Origin: Methylophilales bacterium
GTDB lineage: Bacteria > Pseudomonadota > Gammaproteobacteria > Burkholderiales > Methylophilaceae
Direction: 5' to 3'
Assembly (NCBI GenBank): GCA_013205275.1
Contig: JABMNG010000140.1
Location: 1-7,594, forward strand
Length of the DNA stretch: 7,594 bases
Below are positions 5,962 through 7,594 of this stretch, piece after piece (the first letter of the stretch is position 1; each line of letters begins with the position of its first letter). Below the pieces are notes generated by a model. The model searched no databases, was not told where the DNA came from, and was given only the letters and a program-made list of their open reading frames with translations. The translations under genes and the position numbers were made by a program.

Positions 5962-6567
5962 TTATGAGTTTGTTACGTTGGTTACGGTTATTAAATAACG
6001 CTCTGCATCCAAATGTGGCACTTTGATCTTTTTAACCTGGTAAGGGTATTTAATGGTTGTCATTTCAGCTATTTTACTTTTTATACTTTTCATCCCATAC
6101 CAATGCCCGCCTCCTTCAAGAAGGTGGGCTGTTAATTCAATTAATATCTCCATTTCAGAGAATGCACGAGCAATAATTCCATCATATTTTCTGCCTACAG
6201 GCATATCTTCGACTCTAGTATGCAAAACCGTTATATTTTTAAGGCTTAACTCGCCTACTGCCTGTTTAATGAAAGCCGTTTTTTTTCCAACCTTATCAAC
6301 CATAGTTATTTTCCGGTCAGGAAAACATAATGCCAAAATTAATCCCGGTAATCCCGCGCCGCTGCCCACATCTAAAATATCTTTCGCATCAATAAACTTG
6401 GTAATTGCCAAACAATCCAACAAATGATTTGTAATTATTTGTTGGTCTTCTGTAATGGCTGTAAGGTTATATGTCTGATTCCATTTTTTTAATAACTCTT
6501 TATAAATCAATAACTTATTTACTATAGTATCCTGGTTATCAATGCCCAATGCCTCTAGGCCCGACAT
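5962..6567 (-). CDS. rsmG: 16S rRNA (guanine527-N7)-methyltransferase RsmG (GidB)
   Basis: This cytoplasmic enzyme uses S-adenosylmethionine to methylate N7 of G527 in the 16S rRNA 530 loop; loss gives low-level streptomycin resistance in several bacteria. Numbered from the ATG at 6565-6567 it has 201 residues. It shows the family-specific KWNQTYNLTAI (28-38), the Rossmann SAM-binding motif DVGSGAGLPG (66-75), VDKVGKKTAFI (90-100) and IIARAFSE (131-138). The start is uncertain. The ATG has GAGG (6576-6579) at an ideal 8-base spacing. An in-frame TTG at 6589-6591 would add eight residues (LNNEALL region) that resemble the N-terminus of some homologues, but it lacks a good ribosome-binding site. 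With the ATG, the gap from mnmG is 16 bases; with the TTG the genes overlap by 8. Confidence 0.95.
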   Translation of the reverse strand: MSGLEALGIDNQDTIVNKLLIYKELLKKWNQTYNLTAITEDQQIITNHLLDCLAITKFIDAKDILDVGSGAGLPGLILALCFPDRKITMVDKVGKKTAFIKQAVGELSLKNITVLHTRVEDMPVGRKYDGIIARAFSEMEILIELTAHLLEGGGHWYGMKSIKSKIAEMTTIKYPYQVKKIKVPHLDAERYLITVTNVTNS

Positions 6568-6583
6568 TAATAATGCCTCATTA

Positions 6584-7594
6584 TTAAGCAACTTTTTCTT
6601 TTAACCCCTCAGCAGGCTTCTTATATTTTTTTTTAATATACACCAATAAAATTGAGATTGTTGAGGCTGTAATACTCGAAATTCTGCTGGCTTGATCTAT
6701 CGTCTCAGGCAGATGTATTTTTAGTCGTTGTTTTGCCTCAATACTAAGCCCATGAATATCCTCATAATCAATGTCATTAGGGATTTTTAAGTTAAATTGT
6801 GCTTTGTTTCTATCAATTTCTTCTTGTTGGCGAACAATATAACCTGCATATTTAACTAAAATTTCCACCTGTTGCCAGATCTCCTGATTTTCTGGTACGC
6901 TTTCACCCATTAGGACCATCAGGTCCTCATAACTCACTTCTGGGCGCCGCAATAAATCAAATGCTGAATATTCATGCTCGAGCACTTTGCCTAAGATATT
7001 TTCTTGTTTAATTTTATCTTTATCTGATGGGCGGATGATTGCTTTTTTGAGTCGTTGCTCTTCAAAATTAATGCCATCTTGTTTGACATTAAAGTTTTCC
7101 CAATGAACATCACAAATTAAACCCACTCTCCTTGCATGATGAGTGAGTCTTAAGTCTGCATTGTCCTCGCGCAACAGTAAACGGTATTCTGCGCGACTGG
7201 TAAACATTCGGTAGGGCTCTGTCACGCCCCGTGTAATCAAATCATCAATCATTACACCCATATAGGACTCTTGTCGTGACGGTGTCCAGCTTTCTTTTCC
7301 TTGCGACCTTAGCGCTGCGTTCATTCCAGCAATCAGCCCCTGGGCTGCAGCCTCTTCATACCCTGTTGTACCATTGATTTGCCCCGCAAAGAATAATCCT
7401 TCAATCGATTTAGTTTCTAAGCTGCTTCTTAACGCACGTGGGTCATAATAATCATATTCAATGGCATATCCAGGACGCAAGATATGCGCGCTTTCAAGGC
7501 CCTTGATGGAGCGCACTAAATCATACTGCACATCAAATGGAAGACTAGTAGAGATTCCGTTAGGATAGACTTCGTGGGTATTAAGACCTTCTGG
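6584..7594 (-). CDS. mnmG: tRNA uridine-5-carboxymethylaminomethyl modification enzyme MnmG (GidA), C-terminal part (cut by window edge)
   Basis: The frame stays open to the window edge, so 336 residues of a protein normally about 630 long are visible. The fragment begins PEGLNTHEVYPNGISTSLP, not at a true start. MnmG, with MnmE, installs the cmnm5 group on the wobble uridine (U34) of several tRNAs, using FAD, NADH and methylenetetrahydrofolate. Conserved blocks include RPGYAIEYD, FAGQINGTTGYEEAAAQG (about fragment residues 69-86, the second GidA signature, part of the FAD domain) and TSRAEYRLLLREDNADLRL (about 132-150). The C-terminal helical ASRISSITASTISILLVYIK, which binds tRNA and MnmE, is also present. 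The N-terminal dinucleotide-binding motif lies outside the window. The gene directly precedes rsmG, its classic neighbour near replication origins. Confidence 0.97.
   Translation of the reverse strand, partial: PEGLNTHEVYPNGISTSLPFDVQYDLVRSIKGLESAHILRPGYAIEYDYYDPRALRSSLETKSIEGLFFAGQINGTTGYEEAAAQGLIAGMNAALRSQGKESWTPSRQESYMGVMIDDLITRGVTEPYRMFTSRAEYRLLLREDNADLRLTHHARRVGLICDVHWENFNVKQDGINFEEQRLKKAIIRPSDKDKIKQENILGKVLEHEYSAFDLLRRPEVSYEDLMVLMGESVPENQEIWQQVEILVKYAGYIVRQQEEIDRNKAQFNLKIPNDIDYEDIHGLSIEAKQRLKIHLPETIDQASRISSITASTISILLVYIKKKYKKPAEGLKEKVA

Noticed and set aside
6053..6427. Plus-strand open frame of 124 codons, the longest on that strand
   Set aside because: It is entirely antisense to rsmG. 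The hydrophobic, proline- and serine-rich translation resembles no family I know and is explained by the codon bias of the real gene.

Overview
This is an ordinary chromosomal housekeeping segment read entirely from the minus strand. In transcription order (right to left) it holds the 3' part of mnmG, then rsmG, parA, parB, atpI, atpB, atpE, atpF, atpH, atpA, and the first 19 codons of atpG. Both outer genes are cut by the window edges; no internal gene looks broken. I see no mobile element, CRISPR array, tRNA, rRNA or accessory system, and no gap longer than 80 bases.

The organism is a Gram-negative proteobacterium with an AT-rich genome (roughly 35-40% G+C by eye). The order mnmG-rsmG-parA-parB-atpIBEFHAG(DC) is widespread in Beta- and Gammaproteobacteria. 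Protein signatures lean betaproteobacterial: the AtpA start MQLSTSEISELIKSRI, the AtpG start MAGSKEIRTKIKSVENTRK, and an AtpB ending YLSMAHEGH. A low-GC betaproteobacterium, for instance a streamlined Methylophilaceae (OM43/Methylopumilus type), is my best guess; this is inference from remembered sequences, not a search.

Region by region: 5166-7594 holds tRNA wobble-uridine modification (MnmG), 16S rRNA m7G527 methylation (RsmG) and chromosome partitioning (ParA/Soj and ParB/Spo0J, overlapping by 11 bases). This set commonly lies beside the replication origin, so oriC may lie not far away, but no origin is visible here. The 80-base gap at 4254-4333 carries a plausible promoter for the ATP synthase genes and a nested inverted repeat. 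From 4253 to 59 comes the F1Fo ATP synthase operon: assembly factor AtpI, Fo subunits a, c and b, then F1 subunits delta, alpha and the start of gamma. Gamma is truncated, and beta and epsilon are expected beyond the left edge. The c-ring carboxylate is Asp66 and all key catalytic residues are present, indicating a functional proton-coupled enzyme.

The points worth a second look are regulatory: an E. coli-like translation enhancer before atpE, a strong hairpin between atpE and atpF that ends just before the atpF ribosome-binding site, a degenerate parS-like 16-mer inside atpB, and an A-rich slippery stretch early in parA. No previously undescribed system is evident.
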